Positions 1-5,224 of a stretch of 5,224 nt of DNA are shown piece after piece; the stretch's first letter is position 1; every line of letters starts with the position of its first letter. The stretch is from contig JAWLGN010000347.1 of assembly GCA_041685075.1 (NCBI GenBank), positions 1 to 5,224 of the forward strand, written 5' to 3'. The position numbers were made by a program, and so were the translations under genes. The notes below the pieces were generated by a model that did no database searches, was not told where the DNA came from, and was given only the letters and a program-made list of their open reading frames with translations. Origin of the DNA: JAMCRM01 sp041685075. GTDB lineage: Bacteria; Acidobacteriota; Terriglobia; Bryobacterales; Bryobacteraceae.

Positions 1-347
1 GCCAGGGCCAGTATCTCGTCGGTCATATCCAGCCCGTAGGCCTTGCCGGTAGGACCCACGCGGCGGGCGGAGAGCAGCACGTCGATGCCGCCGCCGGAGC
101 CCAGATCCAGCACCGTTTCGCCGGGCCGCAGTTCGGCCAGCGCCGTCGGGTTGCCGCAGCCGAACGAGGCCGCTATGGCGGTTTCCGGCACCTGTGCCGC
201 CTCGTCGCTGGTGTAGAGGTTGGAAGTGATCGGGTCGCAGCCGGAGGAGGCGCTCGAACAGCAGCTCGTCCGCTCCCCCTGGACCACCCGCAGGGCGGCT
301 TGCCCGTACTTCTCCCTGACGATATCTTTCACGTTGGATTCGCTCAT
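1..347 (-). CDS. arsM: Arsenite methyltransferase ArsM, N-terminal 115 residues (3' end outside window)
   Basis: Transfers methyl groups from S-adenosylmethionine to As(III) in the cytoplasm, giving methylated and volatile arsenicals. The visible 115 residues begin MSESNVKDIVREKYGQAA, typical of bacterial ArsM. They include a cysteine pair at 29-30, Cys37, an FGCGNP motif at 62-67 whose Cys64 probably matches a conserved arsenic-binding cysteine of the family, and the SAM-binding motif I DLGSGGG at 81-87 followed by IDVLLSARRVGPTGKAYGLD. The rest of the methyltransferase fold and the later catalytic cysteines lie beyond the left edge. The ATG at 347-345 overlaps the TGA of arsR (ATGA), and an AGG lies six bases upstream, so translational coupling to arsR is likely. 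Family and start follow from sequence and gene order; activity is inferred from the family. Confidence 0.9.
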   Translation of the reverse strand, partial: MSESNVKDIVREKYGQAALRVVQGERTSCCSSASSGCDPITSNLYTSDEAAQVPETAIAASFGCGNPTALAELRPGETVLDLGSGGGIDVLLSARRVGPTGKAYGLDMTDEILAL

Positions 348-685
348 CGGTTGCCTGCCTTTTCCAATTTCACGACCTTGCTCCTGGAGCAGCACTCTTC
401 GTAGAGGAAGTCCAGGATCTGTTGCAGCGACTCCGAGTCCGCCGCGTACCAAAGGAACTGGCGCTCGCGCCGCACGTTGACCAGCCCGGCCACCTTGAGT
501 TTCTCCAGGTGATGGCTGAGGGTGGAGCCGGGTATGCCGAGTTCGGCCTGAATGTCCGCCACCACCAGGCCTTCCGGATGCGCCGAGAGCAGCAGGCGCA
601 TGATGCGCAGGCGCGGCTCGGCTCCCATGGCGGCCAGCATGGCGGCGTAGCGGGCGACGTCGGGGGCGGCGCGCTTCATTTTCAT
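344..685 (-). CDS. arsR: ArsR/SmtB-family arsenic-responsive repressor
   Basis: Dimeric winged-helix repressor of 113 residues, a usual length for the family, expected to bind operator DNA without metal and release it on binding As(III). The helix-turn-helix covers about residues 38-72: VVADIQAELGIPGSTLSHHL, with the recognition-helix signature STLSHHLEKLK, followed by the wing VRRERQFLWYAAD. The usual ELCVCD metal site of plasmid ArsR proteins is absent. The only cysteines are C98-C99 near the C-terminus (YEECCSRSK), as in the C-terminal-site type known from Acidithiobacillus ArsR. It starts the operon and is coupled to arsM by a 4-base overlap. The ATG at 685 has no good Shine-Dalgarno, and a second ATG two codons later (679) is possible. 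The 22-bp palindrome just upstream is the likely autoregulatory site. As(III) as ligand is inferred from the arsM neighbour and the cysteines. Confidence 0.93.
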   Translation of the reverse strand: MKMKRAAPDVARYAAMLAAMGAEPRLRIMRLLLSAHPEGLVVADIQAELGIPGSTLSHHLEKLKVAGLVNVRRERQFLWYAADSESLQQILDFLYEECCSRSKVVKLEKAGNR

Positions 686-706
686 ATTTCTACAATACTA
701 GAAATA
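685..706. promoter_or_regulatory. 22-bp inverted repeat, candidate ArsR operator
   Basis: The arms TATTTCTA (685-692) and TAGAAATA (699-706) are perfect 8-bp inverted copies around a 6-bp spacer. The repeat is A+T-rich within GC-rich surroundings. It touches the first base of the arsR start codon and covers the likely arsR -10 and transcription start, a placement that would allow repression. Binding by ArsR is inferred from position and symmetry. Confidence 0.72.
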
Positions 707-721
707 CCGTTTTGGCCGCAA
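692..721 (-). promoter_or_regulatory. Candidate arsR-arsM promoter
   Basis: On the minus strand TTGCGG (721-716) and TATTGT (697-692) are separated by 18 bases. Matches to the sigma-70 consensus are partial (3/6 and 4/6). Transcription would start at about 685, at the arsR ATG itself, giving a leaderless message and fitting the lack of a Shine-Dalgarno. The -10 lies inside the inverted repeat. Other hexamer choices shifted by a few bases are possible. Confidence 0.35.
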
Positions 722-727
722 GTGCAA

Positions 728-736
728 TGTTATGAT
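728..736 (+). promoter_or_regulatory. Candidate extended -10 promoter of der
   Basis: TGTTATGAT contains an extended -10 TGn followed by TATGAT, one mismatch from TATAAT. No good -35 is present at the normal distance, which extended -10 promoters tolerate. The predicted start, about 742-743, is one to three bases before the der ATG at 745, so the message would be leaderless or nearly so. The only upstream match to a ribosome site is a weak GAAAA. Confidence 0.42.
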
Positions 737-744
737 GAAAACCG

Positions 745-2043
745 ATGACCCAAGAACTCCCCACCGTGGTGATCGTGGGCCGGCCCAACGTGGGTAAATC
801 CAGCCTGTTCAACCGCATCACGGGGCAGCGGCGGGCTATTGTGGGCGACGAGCCCGGCATCACCCGCGACCGCATCCACGGTGAAGCCGAGTACGACGGC
901 CGGCGTTTCGAGTTGATCGATACGGGTGGCATCGTACCCGGCGAGGAAGCCCATATCCCGGCGCAGGTTTTCCGCCAGGCGCGGGTGGCGCTCGAGCGGG
1001 CCTCCCACATCATCTTCCTGGTGGACGGCCGCAGCGAGATCACCGCCACGGACCGCGACCTGGCCCGCATGCTGCTGCGCCTGGGCAAGCCCGTCTCCCT
1101 GGCGGTGAACAAGATCGACAGCATGGCGCGCGAAACGCTGGCCCACGAGTTCTACTCGCTGGGGATTGGGGATGTCTTCCCGGTTTCGGCCGAGCACGGC
1201 CTGGGGGTGGACGCGCTGCTCGAGCGCGTGGTCGAGGACCTCCCCGCTGTCGAGGCGCCCGAGGCGCCGCGCGACATCCGGGTGGCCATCATCGGGCGCC
1301 CCAACGTAGGCAAATCCACGCTGTTGAACACGCTCACCGGGCAGGAGCGCGCCATCGTCTCTCCGGTGGCCGGCACCACCCGCGACGCCGTCGATGAGCG
1401 CGTGGTGCATGAAGGCACCGGCTACCAGTTGATCGACACCGCCGGCATCCGCCGCAAGGGCAAGACGGAACTGATGGCGGAGAAGCTCAGCGTGGTGATG
1501 GCGAGACGGCATATCCGCCTGGCCGACGTGGTGGTGGTGCTGCTCGATGCCACCGAGGGCGTGCTGGCGCTCGACGCCACCATCGCGGGCTATGCGCACG
1601 AGGGCGGGCGCGGCATCGTCCTGGCGGTGAACAAGTGGGATGCCGCGAGGGAGATGAAACGCCGGGAATTCGAGCAGCAGGTGCGCAATCAGTTGAAGTT
1701 CCTGGACTACGCTCCCCTGGTATTCCTTTCGGCGCTCACCGGCGAAGGCCTCTCGCGCCTGTTCCCCGCGGTGCGGGAGGTCTACGCGTCGATGATGCAG
1801 CGCATTCCCACCGGCGAGCTGAACCGCTTCGCCGCGGAACTGCGGTTTGAAGAGCGCAAGATTCTCTACATCACGCAGCCCGCTGTGCGGCCCCCCACCT
1901 TCGTGCTGTTCACCGACCGCGGCGGCCCGCTGCACTTTTCCCACGAGCGCTACCTGGTGAACCAGATCCGCCGCCGCTTCGGCTTCCGCGGCGCGCCCGT
2001 GGTGGTCAAGGTGCGCGGCCGCGAGCCCAGGCGGGCGCGGTAG
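745..2043 (+). CDS. der: Ribosome assembly GTPase Der (EngA)
   Basis: Essential double-GTPase that associates with the 50S subunit and is needed for its maturation. The 432-residue protein is complete. The first G domain has G1 GRPNVGKSS (12-20), switch Thr40 in PGITRD, G3 DTGG (59-62), G4 NKID (122-125) and G5 SAE (148-150). The second has G1 GRPNVGKST (184-192), GTTRD near 210-214, G3 DTAG (231-234), G4 NKWD (296-299) and G5 SAL (329-331). A C-terminal KH-like domain covers about 345-432, including YITQPAVRPPTFVLFT and the basic end REPRRAR. Length is at the short end of the family. An in-frame TGA at 736-738 limits the start, and the ATG at 745 fits the normal Der N-terminus, although no strong Shine-Dalgarno precedes it. 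It is divergent from arsR. Identification is firm from the tandem G motifs. Confidence 0.98.
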   Translation: MTQELPTVVIVGRPNVGKSSLFNRITGQRRAIVGDEPGITRDRIHGEAEYDGRRFELIDTGGIVPGEEAHIPAQVFRQARVALERASHIIFLVDGRSEITATDRDLARMLLRLGKPVSLAVNKIDSMARETLAHEFYSLGIGDVFPVSAEHGLGVDALLERVVEDLPAVEAPEAPRDIRVAIIGRPNVGKSTLLNTLTGQERAIVSPVAGTTRDAVDERVVHEGTGYQLIDTAGIRRKGKTELMAEKLSVVMARRHIRLADVVVVLLDATEGVLALDATIAGYAHEGGRGIVLAVNKWDAAREMKRREFEQQVRNQLKFLDYAPLVFLSALTGEGLSRLFPAVREVYASMMQRIPTGELNRFAAELRFEERKILYITQPAVRPPTFVLFTDRGGPLHFSHERYLVNQIRRRFGFRGAPVVVKVRGREPRRAR

Positions 2044-2074
2044 GCGCGCCGGCGCCCCCCATCGCGCGGCCGTT

Positions 2075-2083
2075 TGATATAAG
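2075..2083 (+). promoter_or_regulatory. Candidate extended -10 promoter of the Gfo/Idh/MocA gene
   Basis: TGATATAAG gives TGn plus TATAAG, one mismatch from TATAAT, in the 69-bp gap after der. It lies in a short A+T-rich patch. The position 17 bases upstream is a run of C, so there is no -35. A start near 2090 would leave a leader of about 23 bases containing the Shine-Dalgarno. The gene could alternatively be read through from der. Confidence 0.38.
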
Positions 2084-2097
2084 CTTACCGGTTATGG

Positions 2098-2106
2098 AAA
2101 GGAGAG
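2098..2106 (+). promoter_or_regulatory. Ribosome binding site deciding a GTG start
   Basis: AAAGGAGAG is a strong Shine-Dalgarno ending six bases before the GTG at 2113. The only ATG nearby upstream (2094) is out of frame. The site therefore fixes the GTG start and keeps the complete twin-arginine signal. Confidence 0.8.
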
Positions 2107-2112
2107 ATCGCC

Positions 2113-3513
2113 GTGCGTGAAAACCAGCCGGGCGCGCCCTCGCGCCGGGAGTTTCTGAGCGGCGCCGGACGCGCCGCCGGCGTTTCCGCCCTTGCGGGAG
2201 TGGCCTTGCCCCACGTCCATGCGGCGGAGAACAATACCGTCCAACTGGCGCTGGTGGGCTGCGGCGGCCGGGGCACCGGAGCCGCCATCAATGCCCTGTC
2301 GGTAACCAACGGTCCCACCAAGCTGGTGGCCATGGCGGATGTGTTTCCCAAGAAGCTCACCGCCAGCTACGACAGGCTGAAGACGCAGTTCGCCGCGCAG
2401 GTGGACGTGCCCAGTGAGCGCAGGCTGCTGGGCTTCGATGCTTACCGGCAGGCCATGGACGCCCTCAAGCCAGGCGACGTGGTGATCCTGGGGACGCCGC
2501 CCGCCTTCCGCTGGGCGCAGTTCGCCTACGCCATCGAAAAGAACCTGAACGTCTTCATGGAGAAGCCCATCTCGGTGGACGGCCCCACCTCGCGCCGCAT
2601 GTTCGAACTGGGAGACCTGTCGGTGAAAAAGAACCTGAAGGTCGGGGTAGGGCTGATGGTGCGGCATTGCCGGGCGCGGCAGGAACTCTACGACCGCATC
2701 CGCTCGGGCCAGATCGGCGAGATCGTCTCCATGCGCGGCTATCGCATGGGGCAGGGAGGCGGAACCGCGCCGCCCCGGCCGGAAGGCATCAGCGAGCTGA
2801 TGTACCAGGTGCAGCGCTTCCACGCCTTTCTGTGGGCCAGCGGCGGCGTCTTCAGCGACTACTACATCCACCAGATCGACGAGTGCAGTTGGATGAAGGG
2901 CGCCTGGCCCGTGGAGGCTCACGCGGTCGGCGGGCGCCACTACCGCGGCGATTCGCTGGACCAGAACTTCGACGTGTACTCGTTCGAGTACGTCTATCCC
3001 GACGGCACGCGGCTGCACTTCGACGGCCGCAACATGCGGGGCTGCCGCGACGAATTCGCCAGCTACGCGCACGGCACCAGGGGCTCGGCGGTGATCTCCA
3101 CCTGGTCCCATACCCCCGGGCTGACCCGCATCTACAAGGGCTATAACGTCCCGCGGGTGAGCAGCCGGAAGGAACTGCCGCTCCCCGAGGATGCCAACGT
3201 GGTATGGGCTTTCCCGCAGCCGGAAAAAACCCCCTACCAGTGGGAGTGGGACGACCTGATGGAGGCCATCCGGGAGAACCGGCCCTTCAACGAAGTGCGG
3301 CGCGGCACGGAGGCGAGCCTGGTGACGGCCATGGGCCGCATGGCCGCCCACACCGGCCGCATTGTGACCTACGACGAGATGCTGAACTGCCCGCACGAGT
3401 TCGCCCCGGACGTGGACAAGCTCACGATGGACGGCCCGGCGCCGCTCCAGGCGGGTCCCGACGGCAAGTACCCGGTTCCGGAGCCGGGCATCAAGACCGA
3501 CCGCGAGTATTGA
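2113..3513 (+). CDS. Tat-exported Gfo/Idh/MocA-family oxidoreductase
   Basis: NAD(P)-dependent dehydrogenase family acting on sugars, inositols or related polyols; the substrate cannot be read from the sequence. The 466-residue protein starts with a twin-arginine signal: SRREFL at 10-15, a hydrophobic alanine/glycine-rich stretch to about 32, and a likely cleavage after VHA near 37. The mature part opens with the Rossmann motif GCGGRGTG (49-56). The family EKP motif is at 150-152 (FMEKPISVDG). The catalytic region GGVFSDYYIHQIDE contains the D249-H253-D256 pattern (DxxxHxxD). The C-terminal part continues as the usual open-sheet domain. Such Tat-bearing members are common in Acidobacteriota, Planctomycetota and Verrucomicrobiota, often in carbohydrate breakdown. 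Export suggests cofactor is bound before translocation, as in glucose-fructose oxidoreductase. It stands alone here, 69 bases after der, with its own ribosome site and candidate promoter. Family and export signal are clear; the reaction is unknown. Confidence 0.93.
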   Translation: MRENQPGAPSRREFLSGAGRAAGVSALAGVALPHVHAAENNTVQLALVGCGGRGTGAAINALSVTNGPTKLVAMADVFPKKLTASYDRLKTQFAAQVDVPSERRLLGFDAYRQAMDALKPGDVVILGTPPAFRWAQFAYAIEKNLNVFMEKPISVDGPTSRRMFELGDLSVKKNLKVGVGLMVRHCRARQELYDRIRSGQIGEIVSMRGYRMGQGGGTAPPRPEGISELMYQVQRFHAFLWASGGVFSDYYIHQIDECSWMKGAWPVEAHAVGGRHYRGDSLDQNFDVYSFEYVYPDGTRLHFDGRNMRGCRDEFASYAHGTRGSAVISTWSHTPGLTRIYKGYNVPRVSSRKELPLPEDANVVWAFPQPEKTPYQWEWDDLMEAIRENRPFNEVRRGTEASLVTAMGRMAAHTGRIVTYDEMLNCPHEFAPDVDKLTMDGPAPLQAGPDGKYPVPEPGIKTDREY

Positions 3514-3523
3514 TCGGGTGAGG

Positions 3524-3548
3524 GGCCGCGCCCGCCGGGTGCGCGGCC
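3524..3548. terminator. GC-rich hairpin between convergent genes
   Basis: GGCCGCGC (3524-3531) and GCGCGGCC (3541-3548) are perfect 8-bp inverted arms around a 9-base loop. The hairpin fills the gap between the oxidoreductase stop (3513) and the stop of the convergent PepSY gene (3550). No T-tract follows on either strand, so it is not a classical intrinsic terminator. It may end or protect transcripts in both directions. Confidence 0.45.
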
Positions 3549-3549
3549 G

Positions 3550-4452
3550 TCACGGCGCGGAGGCCGCCCGCTCCTTCCACGCCAGGCGCCTGCGGACGAC
3601 CCGGTTCCACCACATGATGAGGCCGGTGGCGGCCATCACGGCCATCAGCAGGCCGGCTGCGCACCAGACGATCTTGCTCCACATTCCCGCGAAGTGGCCC
3701 GCGTGGATCGGTCCCAGCCAGCGCAGCAGCCGGTCGCCGGCCGTGCGGTCGGCATAACGCTCGGTGCGTACCACCTGGGCTGTCACAGGGTGCAGCAGGA
3801 GCCTGTCGGCCCGCGTCGCGGTGGAATCGCCTTCCGGCACCATCACGGCCTCCACGGGCGCAACCGGCGAGCGCGAAAACAGGATGGCATGCACCCGCCT
3901 CCCCGGAACCGCCGCCTGGGCCGAAGCGATGAGGCGCGTGGCGCTGGCGGGTGTGGCGCCCTTTGCCTCCGGAAACGACGGCCGCGGCTGGGGCCGGGGC
4001 ATCGGTGCGAACCGGCCTACCGTCGAGCGGAACCACTGCGGCCAGACGTGATACAGCCCGGTGAAGGAGATCAGAGCGATCAACGCCAGGGTCCAGATGC
4101 CCACGGCGCCGTGCAGGCTCCAGATCATGCGCGGCCACCGCGCCCGCCACTCCACGCGAAACCCCCGCTTCCAAGCCGGGCGGCCGGGCCACCAGATGAA
4201 CAGACCGGTGAGGCACAGCACCAGGACGGCCAATCCGCCGACTCCATTCACGACCCGTCCGGTGCGCCCGGAGAGGAGATTGTTGTGCAGGTCCGCAAGC
4301 ACGCGCCAGCGGCTGTTTTCGCGCGTCACCACCCGGTAGACCTCACCGGTCTGCGGGTGCACCTGGGCGAAGACATACTGGCCCTGCCCCAGCAGGCCTC
4401 CGCCGTAGGGTCCGCCGGGGTGTTGCGGCAGCGAGAACCAACCATCTTCACA
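3550..4452 (-). pseudogene. PepSY-type transmembrane protein, 5'-truncated
   Basis: Inner-membrane protein of the PepSY-associated TM group, often linked to iron or siderophore uptake or to membrane electron transfer. Counting from the first available start, GTG at 4362, there are 270 residues with three membrane segments: about 41-59 (VGGLAVLVLCLTGLFIWW), 86-107 (AVGIWTLALIALISFTGLYHVW) and 231-252 (IVWCAAGLLMAVMAATGLIMWW). Typical histidine motifs are LHNNLL (His26), SLHGAVGIW (His84) and GPIHAGHFAG (His220, His223), with a basic C-terminus. The family normally starts with another membrane helix and a PepSY region, which are missing. Family-like sequence (DGWFSLP...YVFAQVHPQTGEVYRVV) continues in frame upstream of the GTG to 4452 with no ATG or ribosome site. 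Immediately beyond lies the stop codon of the recombinase gene. The 5' end therefore appears lost at a recombination junction. It might still be translated from the GTG or by read-through, but is probably non-functional. Confidence 0.7.
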
Positions 4453-4456
4453 CTAC
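4440..4456. other. Probable junction between foreign DNA and the PepSY gene
   Basis: Within these bases the minus-strand sequence passes from the recombinase C-terminus (TAG at 4455-4453) straight into PepSY-like coding sequence in the same frame. Base composition changes here, from very GC-rich on the left to clearly less so on the right. The exact breakpoint cannot be fixed without an intact relative, and an obvious palindromic attachment core is not visible. Confidence 0.45.
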
Positions 4457-5224
4457 ACCTCTTTCAGTTCCAGCCCGGCATTTTGAAGGCCTACCGGCAA
4501 ACCTGCCGCTCGATCCACCAGGCGATCCCATCGGCTGCAATGTTTCGCCGGCGTGTTCGGCCCCGGAGGTTCGTAGAGCTGCCATCCGTGGTCATTATAG
4601 AAATGCGCTTTGATGAGCCCATGTTCCGCCCACCGATCGACCGTCTGCTCATGAACACCGAGGCGATCTGCCATTTCTTTCTTGTTCAGCATTCCGCGCT
4701 GACGAAGCCGATCATAGCGCGAACGAAGGCCGTAGGCGTGCATGAGATAGGCTACGTGTTTGGTCGAAAAGCGGTCATTCGCTCGGCCCGGTCGCGCGGA
4801 TGCGCCCGGACGAAACCCTCGCTCGTTGAGTATGGCGGCTATCTCGGAGTAAACGTGGTGGTCGAGTAGTTGGTCGACCAGATGCACGACTTCTGGCCGC
4901 GTCTTAATCTGCTGCGCAGATGATTTGGGGTTTCGCGTGGTAAGCGTCTCGGTCCTGCCACCCTTAAACCGGACGTGGATCTTCGTAATTCCTTCGGCCG
5001 GGATTTTGAGCAGCGTTGCGTCTTCGATGACGTAAGCGAGGAGTCGTTTGCGTTCGCGATTTGCCGTGACCGGATCATCCCAGAGCGTGCGAAAGTCCGT
5101 CGTCATGGCGACCAACCTCTGGCGGACCGCCTCGTCGAGGACGAGATGATCCTGCTGTCGCGCCCGCTCTCGTTCGTCTCGCGTCTCAGCCAGTGCCCGT
5201 AGCTTCTCGTTCCATTCCCGCTCC
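4453..5224 (-). CDS. Large serine recombinase, C-terminal 256 residues (5' end outside window)
   Basis: Site-specific DNA recombinase of the large serine type, which moves or integrates mobile DNA. The reading frame is open from the right edge, so the in-frame TTG/ATG codons near 5115-5106 are internal. Visible order: a charged, coiled-coil-like stretch (EREWNEKLRALAETRDERER, about 1-30); the conserved block with TDFRTLWDDP and NRERKRLLAYVIEDATLLK (about 41-74); HVRFKGGRTETLTTRNP (about 83-99); AAILNERGFRPG (about 129-140); a small helix-turn-helix, MADRLGVHEQTVDRWAEHGLI (about 184-204); and the family-like YNDHGWQLYEPPG. The catalytic serine domain, recombinase domain and zinc ribbon would be upstream. 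I recognise the family by these C-terminal blocks, without a database search. The DNA is less GC-rich than the rest of the window, suggesting transfer. Its 3' end abuts the truncated PepSY gene. Confidence 0.82.
   Translation of the reverse strand, partial: EREWNEKLRALAETRDERERARQQDHLVLDEAVRQRLVAMTTDFRTLWDDPVTANRERKRLLAYVIEDATLLKIPAEGITKIHVRFKGGRTETLTTRNPKSSAQQIKTRPEVVHLVDQLLDHHVYSEIAAILNERGFRPGASARPGRANDRFSTKHVAYLMHAYGLRSRYDRLRQRGMLNKKEMADRLGVHEQTVDRWAEHGLIKAHFYNDHGWQLYEPPGPNTPAKHCSRWDRLVDRAAGLPVGLQNAGLELKEV

Noticed and set aside
430..441. Small palindrome GACTC-G-GAGTC within arsR
   Set aside because: Five-base arms in coding sequence, expected by chance.
220..748. Plus-strand frames opposite arsM and arsR (220-480, 422-748)
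   Set aside because: Shadows of the arsR-arsM operon; no family resemblance.
730..1944. Long open frame antisense to der (404 codons)
   Set aside because: Product is rich in His, Arg, Gly and Ala with no domain; it is the usual antisense shadow of a GC-rich gene, and der is unmistakable.
2043..2056. GGCGCGCC and GGCGCC after the der stop as a terminator
   Set aside because: Short palindromes only, with no stable stem-loop and no T-tract.
2092..3396. Long open frame antisense to the oxidoreductase (434 codons)
   Set aside because: Low-information composition and no motif; the plus-strand gene has a signal peptide, cofactor site and ribosome site.
4362..4362. GTG at 4362 as the true start of the PepSY gene
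   Set aside because: No Shine-Dalgarno, and family-like sequence continues upstream in frame; kept only as a possible fallback start.
3694..4869. Plus-strand open frame of 391 codons across the PepSY remnant and recombinase
   Set aside because: It runs antisense through two recognisable genes and across their junction; no recognisable domain.
5106..5115. TTG/ATG near 5115-5106 as start of the recombinase
   Set aside because: The frame stays open to the right edge with sequence typical of the recombinase coiled-coil region, so these codons are internal.
1..5224. CRISPR array, tRNA, rRNA, riboswitch or transposon end
   Set aside because: No regular repeats, cloverleaf or conserved RNA pattern could be seen by eye, and no terminal inverted repeats at the junction.

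Overview
The window is GC-rich bacterial chromosome, visibly less GC-rich from about 4455 to the right edge. The mix of genes (an arsR-arsM arsenic module, a Tat-exported Gfo/Idh/MocA oxidoreductase, a PepSY-type membrane protein and a large serine recombinase) resembles Acidobacteriota (Solibacter/Bryobacter-like). That is an inference from gene content and style, not proof.

Layout, left to right. Positions 1-685, minus strand: arsM (arsenite S-adenosylmethionine methyltransferase, cut by the left edge) preceded by arsR (ArsR/SmtB repressor). The two overlap by 4 bases (ATGA), so arsR is the first gene of an arsenic detoxification operon that continues out of the window. Positions 686-744: a 59-bp divergent intergenic region holding a 22-bp inverted repeat (8-bp arms) that abuts the arsR start codon, plus candidate promoters for both directions. 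Positions 745-2043, plus strand: der (engA), a complete double-GTPase ribosome assembly factor. Positions 2113-3513, plus strand: a complete Gfo/Idh/MocA oxidoreductase with a twin-arginine signal, a GTG start, a strong Shine-Dalgarno and an extended -10 promoter candidate.

Positions 3524-3548: a GC-rich hairpin between convergent genes. Positions 3550-4452, minus strand: a PepSY-type inner-membrane protein lacking its N-terminal part. Positions 4453-5224, minus strand: the C-terminal 256 residues of a large serine recombinase, cut by the right edge. Its TAG stop is followed in the same frame by the PepSY remnant, and GC content changes there. This suggests that a recombinase-bearing element, or a rearrangement, cut off the 5' end of the PepSY gene.

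How they work together: ArsR should sense As(III) and release the palindrome, giving ArsR and ArsM, and ArsM methylates arsenite. der is housekeeping and probably transcribed independently. The oxidoreductase has no visible partner. The main points of interest are the compact ars/der divergent control region with possibly leaderless starts on both sides, and the recombinase/PepSY junction. I see no CRISPR, RNA gene or clearly new defence system.
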